From assembly GCA_025618425.1 (NCBI GenBank), contig CM046832.1, positions 70,539,707 through 70,603,706 of the forward strand: a stretch of DNA of 64,000 bases, read 5' to 3'. Within the stretch, counting starts at the first letter, position 1; every line of letters starts with the position of its first letter. Source of the DNA: Heliocidaris tuberculata (lineage: Eukaryota; Echinodermata; Echinoidea; Camarodonta; Echinometridae). The position numbers were made by a program, and so were the translations under genes. Shown here in pieces: positions 12,481 to 25,587 of this stretch. The notes beneath the pieces are model-generated. The model saw nothing but the letters and a program-made list of their open reading frames with translations, was not told the DNA's origin and made no database searches.

Positions 12481-14388
12481 AGCAAATTATACTCCATACT
12501 TATATCTGGACCATGAAGATGAATATTACGAAATTTGCAATCAACTTGGCTTTTAACAAAAATCCAATTCCCATTATAATGCGTTTATGAAGCCATAAAT
12601 TCATTTTCAATATCATTAATTTTTTGTCAATTCCTTTAAGTAATGCGTTCTTTCTCATGACTTGTCTACAGCAGACTGCTGGAGGTTTGCCCTAATCCGA
12701 ACCTCCCCCCTCCGTTCTGTCGATGAGATTATTCTTATGGAGCCTTTACACACTGCTATCTGGGGAGGAATTTGTGCTTGGCGAAAGAAATATTGAGGAC
12801 TGCGGAATGTTTAGCAATACATACATCTCCTCTGATGGAGACAAACTAGTGATGACGTCAGCATCATGAAGGAGACTACTTGGTATGTGTGATGGGGTTC
12901 TTCACCAAACCTCTACTCCATCGCGGGAAGTCACTTGTACGTTATTTAATATTCCCAACGGGGAAATCCGAGAGTAGACCCGGTAATGACGTCACTCATG
13001 GTGACCATGTTTGAGATCTGCTTGACATTATGTGCCAGGTACTACTCAAGTGTTTCTACATCTACCCAAGGTCCATACCTGGACTCGAGCATTGCATGTG
13101 CCTGTCAATAATTATTGGTGTCAATGCCTGCGGCATACGGACCCAATTTTCATCTAACAAATACAAACAAAACTGTCTCTCTCTTAATGAAGACATGCTC
13201 CGACGTACGAACGAATCAATTTAATTTCATCTCGAGTCAATCGACTATATTTAGTTTAATGCGTTACTGTGTTTGAAACTACTCTTGTTTTTCTTATTTC
13301 TCAATCTTATTTTGATAAAATGGTAAATGATATCCCGAATGGACATTTTCATGAATCTACCTCCAAGCAGGATGCAAGCAAACCAAAGGATTGGAGGGAA
13401 ATATATTATTCCATGTTTAAAATGTCAATATTTTGCTGACAATGATACCCGTCTGCAAGGGCTCTCAAAAAACTCACTTTCTTCAGTAAGCGATGAGATT
13501 CGGGGGCTCCTTCTACCTCCAAGGGTAGTGCTCTTCACGGTTAGAAAATGGTTCCACAGAGGAATAAACGACTTACAATAACAAACAATCCTCATCTCCT
13601 TGTTTGGATGATTTCTCCTGAGAATCGTCTAAAGCAGCCTAGATAATAGCAGATTTCTCCTTCGGAGCAGTCCAAGCAGGCGATGGGTTGAAAGTTTAAA
13701 TAAACACACACTATATGTGAGAAGACAGAACTATATTTAACATGTAAGGCGCCATGCATTCAGACGCTTATTGTATGCAATCATGTCTATATATTTTTTT
13801 GTATAGCCGGGGCATTTATAGCTACGGAAAGGTCAATATAAATGAATTGTAATGAAATAAACGGTATCACGTCGATTGCTATGTACGTGAGGGTGTCAAG
13901 CAATCAGTATAGGATAATGCCAAGTGCAGCGACATGCAGTGAAGGTCTCAAGATGAAATTTTGTATAGAGGTGTTGTCACAAGTGAATATGTCACCATAC
14001 TATAATGATCATCTGCAAGTTCGAATGCAAGGACCGCACCAAGACATTAAACATTTATTTGCCCATCTTTATCCAGGTGTAGAAAATGGGTCAGCGACGG
14101 AAATAAATTCATTAAATGCACTAAACGCTTTAATGCTTGCTCCTTAAAGTAGAAACTCATACATTTTCTTCATAATTACATTTACATATCATCAGAAAGC
14201 TTAAAACCCCAAGAATAAAATGTTTCTAGATTATCAAGCATTGACACAAATTACACAATGGCAGCTATAGTCAGAAATTTTAGAAAATATGGACAATTGA
14301 ATCAGCGGATGAAAACGGGATGTCTCTCCGTTTGGATAGCTTATATAAAGTCATCCAAATATGAAATTTCATTCTATGAACATGATAT

Positions 14389-14391
<3 letters not shown>

Positions 14392-14442
<51 letters not shown>

Positions 14443-14453
14443 CATATAATATA
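14392..14453. repeat. (TA)n microsatellite
   Basis: About 30 TA units with a single TG interruption, degenerating into 'catataatatataatg'. Confidence 0.9.
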
Positions 14454-14454
14454 T

Positions 14455-14636
14455 AATGTACATACTCTAATCCTTTTACGTCTAAAATAAAAAGTTGATT
14501 TACATTTTACAAGTTGCGACTTACTTCAACTTACTTGTGTGAACATTATATGTATTATATTATGTACATACTCTAATCCTTTCACGTCTAAAATAAAAAG
14601 TTAATTGACATTTTACGAATTGCGACTTACTCCAAC
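14455..14636. repeat. 106-bp tandem duplication
   Basis: The segment from 'catactctaatcctt' at 14461 repeats at 14567 with few differences, through 'aaaataaaaagtt' to 'ttgcgacttact'. The first copy follows the (TA)n tract directly. Confidence 0.8.
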
Positions 14637-16082
14637 CGCCGTTGTTTTCTTGAAAACATTGATTTAGATTTGCGCTTTTCATGGCAATTTGTTTTCTTCA
14701 TTATAATATATTTATTAACTATTTATAACATGACCATCTACATGCATTCCTGTGACTAGCAAATAATCATCATCGCCCCTCTGATGGTGTTCTTTGTTCT
14801 ATTATTTAAGTCACGTCATGCAGCTTCACCATAACACTCCGCCTCACGTATACCTAATCGACTAATGCCTGAAGGTCACGGGTATACATCAAGACACGTG
14901 AATTTTGCACTCTTTTCAGAGATGGAACAGGACAGCATTCCATTAACATTATATGACGATCATTCACATCATTTATATGGCGCCATATTTCTGTTAAAAG
15001 ACATTCAAACAATTTCAAAGTCATTCAAACATTCAAACATATATTTGATAATAATGTTTTGAAATGACAGTCCCAAAACATTCCCAAAATATTATTTATA
15101 TCACATATTTCATGCTCTGAATAATTTGTTTTTTTCAATGCCAGCATTCCTATTAAATAATTTCCCATGCATGTACATTTTAAAGTGTTAAATCACAATG
15201 TTTCTTTTAACATTATGTGACCTTTTTAAAGTACGTTTTGACATGACAGCATTCTAACATTTTATGACCTAATGTTATTTTCAATGACTGAACTGAAATG
15301 TAAGTGATGTACGTCTTTACTGAATGTTTTGAAATAACAGCATTCCCAAATTGATAATCGATATGATAGTAGGGCCTATTCCTAGTAATATTTTGTGATA
15401 TAATTATGTTTCTATCAATGTTCTGAAATGACAGTTTTCCATTTCATGACGTGACAATTTCTATCATTTAAAAAAAATCATATAATTCTACAAATGCCAT
15501 CCTTTCTTTACAGTAAATGATACTGGTTAAACAATATGTCAACATTTTCGAATGAAAGCATATATAATCACTATTCATTAAAATTGTTTACAATCTATAT
15601 CCCTCCTTCACTCCTTATACTCTGAGAGATCCGAACTAAAAACAGAGGAAATTCAAAGTCTATGACAACGATTTTCCAACTTATACACGTAACTTTTTGT
15701 ATTTTGATCATGCAAGCCCGGCGGCACGCAAGGCTATGGATCTATATTTGTTTCTGCCTTCTTCATGATTCATGTCACGATCTGAGAGAACTCTATCCAT
15801 ACTCCTTCATTAATTTCAACCTATATACATGTTTGGCAGGAAGATATATGATAGGATACAAACAACAAAGACATATGATACTCCTCCTTCCACTCCCCCC
15901 AACATGAACGGATAGCGAAGATAAAACAATAAAGAAAGACACTCACGTTAGACAGAAAAAAACTGTAGAATGACACAACTATAAGTATACATGAAAATGA
16001 TGACAGGGTGACATAATTATATATAAAGGCAAAATTAAAGACATGGAAGTCATAGTGTTATTCAAGATGCAACATGGCGTGG
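14637..16082. other. No gene seen (intronic)
   Basis: AT-rich; the words 'gacagcattc' and 'acattatatgac' recur loosely at 14930-15480. This may be an old, degenerate tandem repeat. No exon was identified. Confidence 0.35.
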
Positions 16083-16093
16083 GGAAAGAGAAA

Positions 16094-16130
<37 letters not shown>

Positions 16131-16134
16131 GAGA
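16083..16134. repeat. (GA)n simple repeat
   Basis: A GA-rich run inside a wider purine-rich stretch (16080-16470). Confidence 0.8.
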
Positions 16135-16484
16135 TAATAATGGTATGAAAAAAAAATGAAAATGAAAGAAGAACAAAAAGAAGAAAATCATAAAATATGC
16201 ATGGAAATAGAACAGGAAGAAGAAACAGGAAGAGGACACCCCAAAAAAGTATTTAATTAAAAAAAAAAAAGAAGACATTTAGTATAATATGAAATAGGAA
16301 AGGACGAGAAGAAAATGAGAATAAATAGAATAATTATGAAATCTAGTTTTATAGAAAAAATCAAAAAAAGAAGATAGGAAAGGCAAAAACAAGAAGTTTG
16401 GAAGGGAAAAACCAAGAAGAAGATAGGAAGGGAAATGCAGGAGAAGGAAAGATAAGGAAATGGATAGAATTGAGGATTACTTAC

Positions 16485-16574
16485 CCGATGGCAGGATGAT
16501 GATGAAATAGATACATGCTACAATCCCTAGCACCAAGCCAGGACCACAATGTAATCCGCCGCATACCTTACAAC
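16485..16574 (-). CDS. Internal 90-bp exon: Cys-rich motif plus first hydrophobic helix
   Basis: It is bounded by a strong acceptor (TTTGTTTCTTTGGTGCAG just upstream on the minus strand) and a consensus donor (CATCGG/GTAAGT). It is exactly 90 nt, phase 1 on both sides. The encoded peptide starts CKVCGGLHCGPG, with cysteines spaced C-x2-C-x4-C, then runs into the helix LVLGIVACIYFIIILPS. The phase 1 donor fits the acceptor at 10255, so the two exons give a two-helix protein with a short GLFLAMVGGPKS turn. Upstream, two ATG exons (27251-27230 and 52138-52126) also end in phase 1. The predicted whole protein would be about 96-99 residues. I do not recognise the family; other exons between these could exist. 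Confidence 0.6.
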
Positions 16575-19500
16575 CTGCACCAAAGAAACAAAATAAAACA
16601 ATATGAAGTGAACATGAGATATGTATTATATGATAAACTAAGAACAAAATTATTTCCACAATTTGGTCACGAAGAAAATACATGTAGGACCTAAAGCTGT
16701 TATATTCTGGACTTCTATTTCGCGTCAGGGGCAGTGATACAAGGGTCGGCGGAATCCAGCCCTACACAACATGTGCACCTTCTTCCCTCGCTAGTGAGAT
16801 TATGGTTCTACCGTATGGTCATCGTAACGGCATATGGCAAAAATGAACCCTATGTCTGAAGTCCGTATTTATTTCATGCTTTAGTAGAAGATGAATAACT
16901 TTCCAACTAACTGGGATTCGAACCTTTCAATTGAGACCACGCTACCTCACATACAACTTTTTTTTAGAGTTGATGAGGTTAAACCTATAAAATGCGTTGG
17001 GGGCGGCTTACATTCTCAAAATATTTCTCGCACAATCATGACAATTTTGCCTAAAAGTTTCAATGACTCGGAATGGATATAAAGCAGAGTAAAGAATAAT
17101 TGTCCAACATTTGCACTTAGTAGATTTTCCTTTTGAATAATCAATGCTCTAATTTTTAATTCATATTTTATTGGTTTTCAATCAGTTTATATCTACCACT
17201 TTTACCACTTTAAAAATGAAAGAGTCAAGTTTATTCGAAGACGTTTTTTACAAATACGTGTAATATTTTGTTTTTATCATTGCAGTGTGCACAAATATTT
17301 ATGATAAATTGGCATCGTACATAACCTAATAAAACTGTCCTTCCTCGAGTTGCCTTGCCTCAAAGCCCCACCTCATGCACATAGTTTACAAATCTACGAT
17401 GAACTCTGACATTTTCCATCATGTTTGTATATGTTTCCTGTCAACAGGTTCAACAAAAGGTCTCAAGAAATTTTCATTTTCGATGGAGTTGGTGTCATGT
17501 TCAGTTGAATAATGGATGTTCTATATTCTGATGCAAATATAGGAAGCAAAATGAATTTCGAATAATTATGAACTGGTAATAAAAAAATACATCAGTATCA
17601 AATCAATCGAGGGTGTATAGGCCTATACCATTATATGCAAGCAGATGAAGCAACTCATAACCTGTACAGGAGGGAAATGAGGGCGGAGAACGATAGAGAA
17701 AAGGAGAAAATTACGGCCTTCTAGAGACCAACAAAAAAAAAAGAAAAGAAAAGAAAGGAAAAGGTCACTTACTTTAAGTAGGATCTTTATTCCTTCCTAC
17801 CGTTTTATGAATTAAGGTTGATTGATGGAGGTACATTAAAGTAAAATATCAAAGCGCTATCCACCGGGTAAGATATATCAGGCTATTTGTGATAACCTCC
17901 CATTCCGTAAACATGGTGGGAACGTCAGATATTTTTTTCTCATTTTACTTGGAAACAAATATGCAAGTTTTAATTGCAAATGTATTTCGTTTCGACCGGC
18001 TTCACACAACTAATCGGCGTGTATGATGTGTTACTGAATTCACTCAGGTTTTATGGTGAAGACAAGAGCTTCGTGTAAGGAATCGCTACGCTATAGGAGG
18101 TCCTGAAGATGCAGAGAGCATCCGATGTCTAAATTGAATCTCTGGCCACCAGACAAAGTAGGTCAAATCAGGCGGGCTTTTGGGGGACCAGGAAGTGATC
18201 GATGAGATGTATTCCTTTTCGCCATAATCGTCCTTGTGTTTGGTATTGATGACATTGAAATGATACAGCTAACCATGCTAACATTGTGGAGCGAGGGAGT
18301 GGAAAGATGGGGCTGAATCAACAAAAAAAAGGATTGGATGGGAAGACTGAATGGGGAGATTGGATGTTTCTCGTCTCTTTTTAATTTTGGTGACATCGGG
18401 GGCGTCGATTACGCTAGTTTTGGATGAAAACTGTAATTGCATATTTTTAAATTAATGATGCCAAACCTTTCCATGAGAAGCATATAAGTTCAATGTTTCT
18501 ACCTCAATTTTCCATCGACTCTCTTACACAATCGTTATCATTGGCATAATCGTCCTCATCACCCTCATCATCACTATCATCTCCCAAAATTAATAGTCAT
18601 CCAGCTCATGGTGATGAACACCAACACTATTATAATCATCACTATCCATGTCGAGACCTTCAGTACGTCATCTTCATCATTATAATCATTATGAACATCA
18701 TAATCGGAATCATTGTCATTATTATCACTTTTTGCCTATCTGACATTACTCTTTGATATTTGGCAATGTTGTTAAAAAAAATTTTTTTAAAAAGGTTTAA
18801 CATGCTGGACTAACTAGTATTATCATCCTGTTGACTCAACCTCACCAATTCCCGTCATCATGATAGTTTCATTAATAAACTTTATAAACACACAGTTTAC
18901 TCTTATGTGTTCCAAGTCGTCATTCACAAGTTCTTTACTATCTACTATAGATCGGTTATACAACTTTAGACAGTGACGGCACCGGATGGGGGAGGGGTGG
19001 GGGGTGGGGGGAATGCTGTCGCAAGTGATTATTGTGAATAGAGGCAATCTGAACGAAAAACGTCGTAGTAGCCTTTCTCGTATTGAAATATCAAATCAAG
19101 CCACATTGCCTCATAAAATAAAATGTATATGCGTTATAATTTAGCCATTTATCTTCAATCGAACATTCACATTTGCCAGCAAATCTACATTTCTTATCAA
19201 CAGGCCTACCACTGACATTATCACAGGTAAAGTATACATTACACCTATAATACACTGCATCTCATTATCATCTGCGAGTTATTCACTATCTACCATAGAT
19301 ATGCTTGCCACAGACAGCCTTATGCTATTTTCGATGAAATCTGATCATGCAGTTTTACGCAAAAAAAGTTGAACATGATTTGATATCATTTGAGCATGAA
19401 TCCTGTGGGGAAACATCGTAAATTGTCCCCAAGCACATACACACTTAACCTCAATTAAAATGGGAATCGTTCTTAATTGCTTCGAGTACATAAAGGGACA

Positions 19501-19920
19501 TGTGCTCAGGGTCACTTTCCATAGGTACCATCAGCCTCCGACATTACGCGGGAAAATAATCGATTTTCCCCCCATCGTTTCGTTTACCCTCATCATGGTG
19601 CTGCTATCAAGCATTCACTGACGGCATATGGAGGTAGACTATAGTCTGCAGGTAAACAGAGCGAGGAGTCGAAGGGATCTCAGCTCAATCAAACATGGCG
19701 GTTTCATTGTTTTCAAAGTTCCGCACCGTGGACATACATAAATACTTATAGCCAGCAATGCAAGTTGAACCGGCAAAATGTGGCCAGGCTTTCTTAAGAA
19801 GTGATTGATAATGGCCTGTTATGAAAAATGTTTGAAGGTATAGAAAAGTTCTTGTTAAACGTCAATCTCAACTTTGTTCTTATAAATTGTTGCATTTTTA
19901 AAGTCATATTGCAGATCTCA

Positions 19921-20108
19921 CGGTGGCGTATTCAGAATAGGGTCGTGCCGGTGCGGTGCTGTAGCTCCATCCCGTGTGATGACCTGGAAAAAAATCGATA
20001 AACTATAGTTGCAGTGGGTCTACCATGTCTACGGCACGTGGTGCTAACTTTGACAGCCTAAGCACATTGTTCTCTCCCCCTGTGTATGAATTTCTGGATA
20101 CGCCACTG
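19921..20108. mobile_element. MITE-like element with TGGCGTATYCAGAA ends
   Basis: The left end reads CGGTGGCGTATTCAGAA and the complement of the right end reads CAGTGGCGTATCCAGAA, which differ at three positions. It is 188 bp without an ORF. A single end of this type also appears near 27840 ('cactggcgtatccagca'). Confidence 0.65.
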
Positions 20109-21228
20109 GACTTGGAATCAAACAGTATCTAAATAGCTCGACAATAGGTATTACAGCACAATGCCAACATAGTATCAACCTTTTCTCCACCAATTATTAT
20201 AAGATATCATGCTTGTCAATTTGATCTTTTCTGATATTTTGACGAATATTTTGAATATTTTTATAAAATTTTGAACATAGTGGTACAGAATCGATTTCCA
20301 CTAAACAGATACAGTTTACAAGTACACGGTAACAAAAAATAGCTATACACTGAAATGAGTCATATCTGACTAAATATCTGATCATTATCTCTTCAGTCAG
20401 TGTCAGCATTATCTAAATTTATATAAACATGATGGGTCTGTTTGTATTCGTGTGTACGTACATGATTAAAAGCGATTTTTGTTTATCTTGAAAGTTGAAA
20501 GAACCATGCTCCGAATTTGAATTATTAATGATCTAATACCTTTAATAGATTTCTCTGTATATAGACAGAGCTAATGGTGAAAATAACATGCATATCAGAT
20601 ATAAAAAAAACAAAAACATGCCACAAAACGCAGTAATGACTTCGATGGTTTCCTTGCTCCAAGCACAGGACTTTATCGATGTTCCATCACATTGAAAATT
20701 CCACTTGAAGCATGAATTTCTTGAGGGTCCTCCTCCCTTACCAATCCACCTGGGAATACTAAATAGACTTGACAATACATTAGTCTCGTTCTTTTTGCAA
20801 CGCCATACATGTACCTTCCATCTTTCTATCTATCTGTGTCATCTCTTTTAAAACTACCTTATCGGCTCATCGTATTTGCCCTTCAACTCCATCATCGTCT
20901 AGTTCTATATTCTCTTTAGCTCATCTCACGTCAATTAACGATTGGTCAGGGTCTTATTGCGAGGTAAATAAAGGGTTAAAGACAAAAACATATTTTCTTC
21001 CAGGATTGGGAATAACTGAAGGAGTTAAGTCAAGTTAAACATTAATCCAGTAATGATGTTGATTTTTTACACCTTGGCTTATTCTGACCTCAAAAATGCC
21101 GTATTTGGCATGAGATCTATTTATCTATGTTGGCGAAGAGAGATAAACTCTGGACTTCTAAGTTCGTTGTTTTCGCCTTTTCGTAAAATGTATTGTTGTC
21201 GGAATAATGATGACAACATTATCAAGGG

Positions 21229-21276
<48 letters not shown>

Positions 21277-21290
21277 GGGGGGGGGGGACG
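21229..21290. repeat. (GA)n/(CAGA)n and G run
   Basis: About 20 GA units, then four CAGA units and a G run of nine or more. An open frame passing through it is simple sequence, not a gene. Confidence 0.85.
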
Positions 21291-21529
21291 TCTTTAGACG
21301 TCTATGGTTTGATTGGAGTAGGTGTAATTATCATATGCTATTTCGTTTACTGACAATAATTGTATACCATGCATGCATATTCTTTATCCTATATTTTTGG
21401 TGCGACGTTAAGTTGAGCCAAAAATTATTATGTCTAGGATCATGAAGATCATGATACGAGTGAGTCTTTATGTGTACCAGTTTTTCTGTTTTTAAAGAAA
21501 TGTTTGAAAAAAATGCTATGGGCTGAAGC

Positions 21530-21800
21530 GGATTTATGATAAGGGGTGGGGGTAACAACCGACCGGTGCCCCTTGTAATACCCAATCTGGTATATCTTAA
21601 AAACACACAAAAATGTGCCCCCTCCCAATTTCGTTCCTCATTCCCCCCCCCCCCCCCCTTCAGAGATTTAGATTCCTGAAAAATATGTTACATTTTTTCT
21701 TGGGGGAGGCTTGATTGTCAGAGGTTTGTTGATTAACCCCCGTATTTGTTGCATGTCAAAGATTTTACATGATTGTGCCCCCCCCCCCTACAGAATGCTG
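21530..21800. repeat. G/C-homopolymer repeat cluster
   Basis: Stretches of 'gtgccccc' type sequence with C runs at 21642-21658 and 21778-21788, interspersed with 'aatgctgcatccacc'. It looks like scraps of the poly-G/poly-C repeat family found across the window. No complete ends were identified. Confidence 0.4.
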
Positions 21801-23368
21801 CATCCACCTACCATGGGAGTTACACGTTTTACCCTAACCAGCATGAAGATTGAAATATTCTTTTAACAGCAATCACACACTTGATGTAGACGCAGTTATT
21901 TCGAGCAGGAAGGATTTGAGCTCAATAATTATTGCTTGATTCGGACACCGGTTTGAGCACTCGGGTAAAATCAATTAGCTACTGTTAATGGCTTTCTCAT
22001 CGAACGACATAAATTTTAACAAAGTAAATCAATGGGTACTCGAGATATGTATATTGATCTCAACTGCTAAATCTGCGGGCAACAAACTGTCTAACTGTAA
22101 TGAAGCTCATTTCAAATCTTATTATACCTTTGAATATTTAAAATAATATATGCCTACTGAATATAATCTTAACATTTGGTTTGTCTTGCTGATACTGACG
22201 ACACTTAAATGACTCGAATCACGCAATTCAAAATTGACAAACAGTAAATTCACATTCAAAGATTCCTCTTTCCAAATACACAACAGCAAAGAAAATTCAA
22301 GAATCGATGCTACTTTATCCCAGAAAACCCGTCACGAACTCAGCAAAGCATTTAGTCAAAACAATAAATTATAAAAAGATAAAAGTGGATATAATGAATT
22401 GCATACATGTGTCTTGTTCACAGATGAGAGATCAACCATTAAAATAAGAATACCCTTGGCTCTCATTATTTTCATGTCATTCGTTTCATTTTCTTGAGTA
22501 AATTATGGGCTCTTCTTGCTCCCTCTTGCGTTAACTTTTCTTTCATCTGTCACAGCTTCCTTGTTATTTTCATTTCTTATATTTTCCAAAAATAACACGA
22601 ATTGATGACTGCATGGAATTGTCCTCTACATTATACTTGAATCAGACAAGTAGAAACATTTACAGGATTTATGTCACGTTTGATACCATAGCTTCATTGT
22701 TTCTTTATTTGTGGTTATTTATCAAAACAGACAGAGTTCTTTATGCGTTTCATTTTATTTTCCCCGAGCGTCAGTTTTCGCATTGTAGCCAAACCAGATT
22801 TCTTGATGGGGAAACTCTATATTCACGGTATTCCGTTCGCTCTTAAACTTGATCCTGCTCTTAACCTTCAATAACAGTCACTTTCCTTATCATGCTTATT
22901 CATGTTACTCGTAAAAGCCGGTATGAGATTTCTGCTTTCGCTCTTTCTTCGGATGGATGGAATAACAATGGATGCAGACGACATAGAAACGGACCAGAAG
23001 CGCGCTAATATTTGAAGCAAGAACGCGCTTTATTGTGTTCGTTTGGCACGTGACTGCAGTTAAAAGCCGACGTGGGGTATATTTGAAAGTCAATCAGTTC
23101 GAAATGCAACATTAATTCCATCTCGTATATAAATGCCTGGCAAAGTTCATCAAAGAAATTACGCGATTTGAAAGACAGGGATGAAAAAAAAAATCATACT
23201 TCATGCTAGCATAAATGATGTGTGTTTTCTTCTTTTTTTCTAATTTGGGATTGGAATATTATGAAGCTTCAACTACATACTAGTTAATTTTAGATTCTTC
23301 AATATTCTCGCGGTAAAGACAGGGACCTTCAAATCGCATAATGTTATCACCAAAATGAGTCACCTGGT
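21801..23368. other. No gene seen (intronic)
   Basis: AT-rich single-copy-looking sequence. The open frames at 22613-22846 and 22905-23093 show no domain. Confidence 0.4.
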
Positions 23369-23641
23369 CCAGTGGCGGGTCCAGGCAGGGGCGCTAAGGG
23401 CGCGCGCCCCTTTAATTTTTCTGTTTTGTGATTTTTACCGTGGGAGGGGGATGGTAATCCTTTAAAAAATTTCGTCATCCCTCCAAATGTCGCTCAGTGG
23501 GGGGGGGGGGGGGGTATGGGGTCTAGTTTGCCTCCATAATTCTCTGATGAGCAAAAAAAAGGGGGGGCACAATGCATACTTTTCTTTCAAAGGGGGGAGG
23601 GGCACGGGTCGGGAGTGCCCCCCCCCCTAAATCCGTCAATG
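23369..23641. mobile_element. MITE-like element, TGGCGGGTCCAGG end
   Basis: The left end reads CCAGTGGCGGGTCCAGGC. The complement of the right end reads CATTGACGGATTTAGG followed by a G run and CACTCCCG. The interior has several G and C homopolymers and no ORF. It is the same family type as 5924-6140. Confidence 0.55.
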
Positions 23642-25004
23642 TAATCTGGTCTAAAAGAGGCAACTCTTTTTCCTAACTCTGAACCATGTCGGAAGCAGGC
23701 CATGGATCTAATCCCATACCGGTCTGGCCACAGTGCCAGGAAGTTAGGAAACGATTGGATGAGTGATCACTGTCCAGGATGTAATTCTCTTCTTGTTCTG
23801 TAAAACATCAGGGGAAACATCAACACACTGATGACTAGCTGGTCCCTCGTAATGCAAGGTTCAAGGGTTTTAAGGACAACAGTAAGGTCCAGTCGGAAGA
23901 ATAATACTGACAAGAGTAAGCAAATACATCCTTCTCATCTTTCATCAACAAGAAAGTTTATTTTTCTAATCTACATTATTACAAAGACAAATTGCCATAA
24001 CGAAAAATACAATATCATTCAAAATTAACCACGATCAGGGGTGTGGTGTATCCAGCACCAGCATGACTGGAGTGAAGCCGAAGTACAATTCCCCGTTTGA
24101 AGCCTGGTGAAAAGATACACCTTGCAATGGGTCTACATCGGGGCCCCTGATATACATTAGGCCCCCCCCCCCCGCCCCCGTCTGGAAAGTTTTCTTGATA
24201 CACCTACTCCAGATCACAAGTGAATGTGATTTAAATTGTTCTTTCCCTCTGATTTGCTTGACTTTAATAAGAGGGAAAAAATTGTACATCAGCTTTAGAA
24301 TGGCGGGTATACCGTTACCGTATGTCGCTATTAGTTAGCTCACATGTCAAATGAATCTTACAAAACGTATGTAGCCTTACGAAAACTGCATGTGCTAAAT
24401 CACGTTCGAAACTAATAAAAATAGGGTTATCAATGTCATAACATCTTCTATTGCCCTGGAGGCATGTTATGTCCAGTTTGCTGGCTTTCGAGAAAAGTAC
24501 CGACGCATAAGACATGACCGAAATCGATTAGTCACGGAGCACAAAATCAGCAACAGACATTTGTCATGTCATTCGTTGGAAAATAAGAATTGAAAACACT
24601 TTGAAGGGACTTTTTTATTAATTTGAAAACACTTTGACATGTACGAATGTGATTGTCTAGTCAGGATGGATATTTCTCACACCTCACACACGCACACACA
24701 TACGGAGTCGATTTCTTGTTTGTGTCAGACATGTATGCTATACAGTCATGTATTTCACATACCAAATACCAAATATTCATTTAAGCCAAAGATGTTATAT
24801 TCAAATTTAAGGTGCATGGATATTTTCGACTTCATTACTAGCAAAGCAAAACATAGGCTTGAAATAGTGGGTGGATAGTGTGTTTCATGTTAATATGAAA
24901 GCTACATTTACTCTCCTTGGTCTGGAAAATAATCTTTTCGAACAAAATATTTCTCGTGGGCTCATTTATACATCACAGTCCAAGTATCGCGATATTATAA
25001 TGAA

Positions 25005-25587
25005 AGTTAAAGGAAACCAAAACCCAAGGAGAAAATCAATGTTATTGGAAAGTGAGAATTCAGAGAAGCACTTTACAAAAAAATTCATTAAAATTGGTTA
25101 AAAAATGAGAGAGTTATGGAAGTTTGAAAAGTCTCGTTTTACTTTCTATGGGGATCCTCAAATTGGCAAAATTGCTTCAAAATGGCTGATTTTGTGAACA
25201 ACTCTCCATTTGTTTTGTACACAGATTTTCAGATTTTCCCCATTATCTTTCAAGGTGCAGTTAATCTCCTTCTGAGCTCAACATATATAATGGGAAAATG
25301 TATTTTACACCACATATGTCGAGTTCAGGAGGAGACAAGGAGCACCCTGAGAGATAATGGGGAAAATCTGTGTACAAAACAAATGGAGAGTTGTACACAA
25401 AATCAGCCATTTTGAAGCAATTTTGCCAATTTGAGGATCCCCATAGAAAGTAAAATGAGACTTTTCAAACTTCCATAACTCTCTCATTTTTTAACCAATT
25501 TTAATGAAACTTTTTGTAAAGTGCTTCTCTGAATCTTCACTTTCCAATAACATTGATTCTCTCCTTGGGTTTTGGTTTCCTTTAACT
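25005..25587. mobile_element. 583-bp long palindrome (foldback MITE)
   Basis: The two halves, about 25005-25287 and 25310-25587, are inverted copies along almost their full length, with divergence increasing towards the centre. The ends read AGTTAAAGGAAACC. TTAA is present at both ends just inside the boundary (TTAA/AGGAAACC on the left, GGTTTCCT/TTAA on the right). This would fit insertion at a TTAA or TA target, but palindromic ends make the exact boundary ambiguous. Open frames within it occur in mirrored pairs and are artefacts. Confidence 0.85.

Larger units (their letters stand above)
10256..16484 (-). other. Putative last intron of the membrane-protein gene
   Basis: About 6.2 kb between the two best exons, beginning GTAAGT and ending in a pyrimidine-rich TTGGCAG. 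It contains a LINE 3' end (12330-12480), a G run (11542-11553), a C run (11635-11652), a (TA)n array, a 106-bp tandem duplication and GA-rich simple sequence near 16090. TGACGTCA sites occur near 12855 and 12986. No further exon was found, though small ones could be missed. Confidence 0.4.

Noticed and set aside
13842..14147. 101-codon open frame
   Set aside because: No domain, no splice or promoter support, and ordinary length for AT-moderate random sequence in a 64-kb window.
20542..20775. Minus frame with four cysteines and a hydrophobic stretch, a possible exon of the membrane-protein gene
   Set aside because: I could not find a donor in the right place, and the acceptor-like site upstream is followed almost at once by another GTAAGG.
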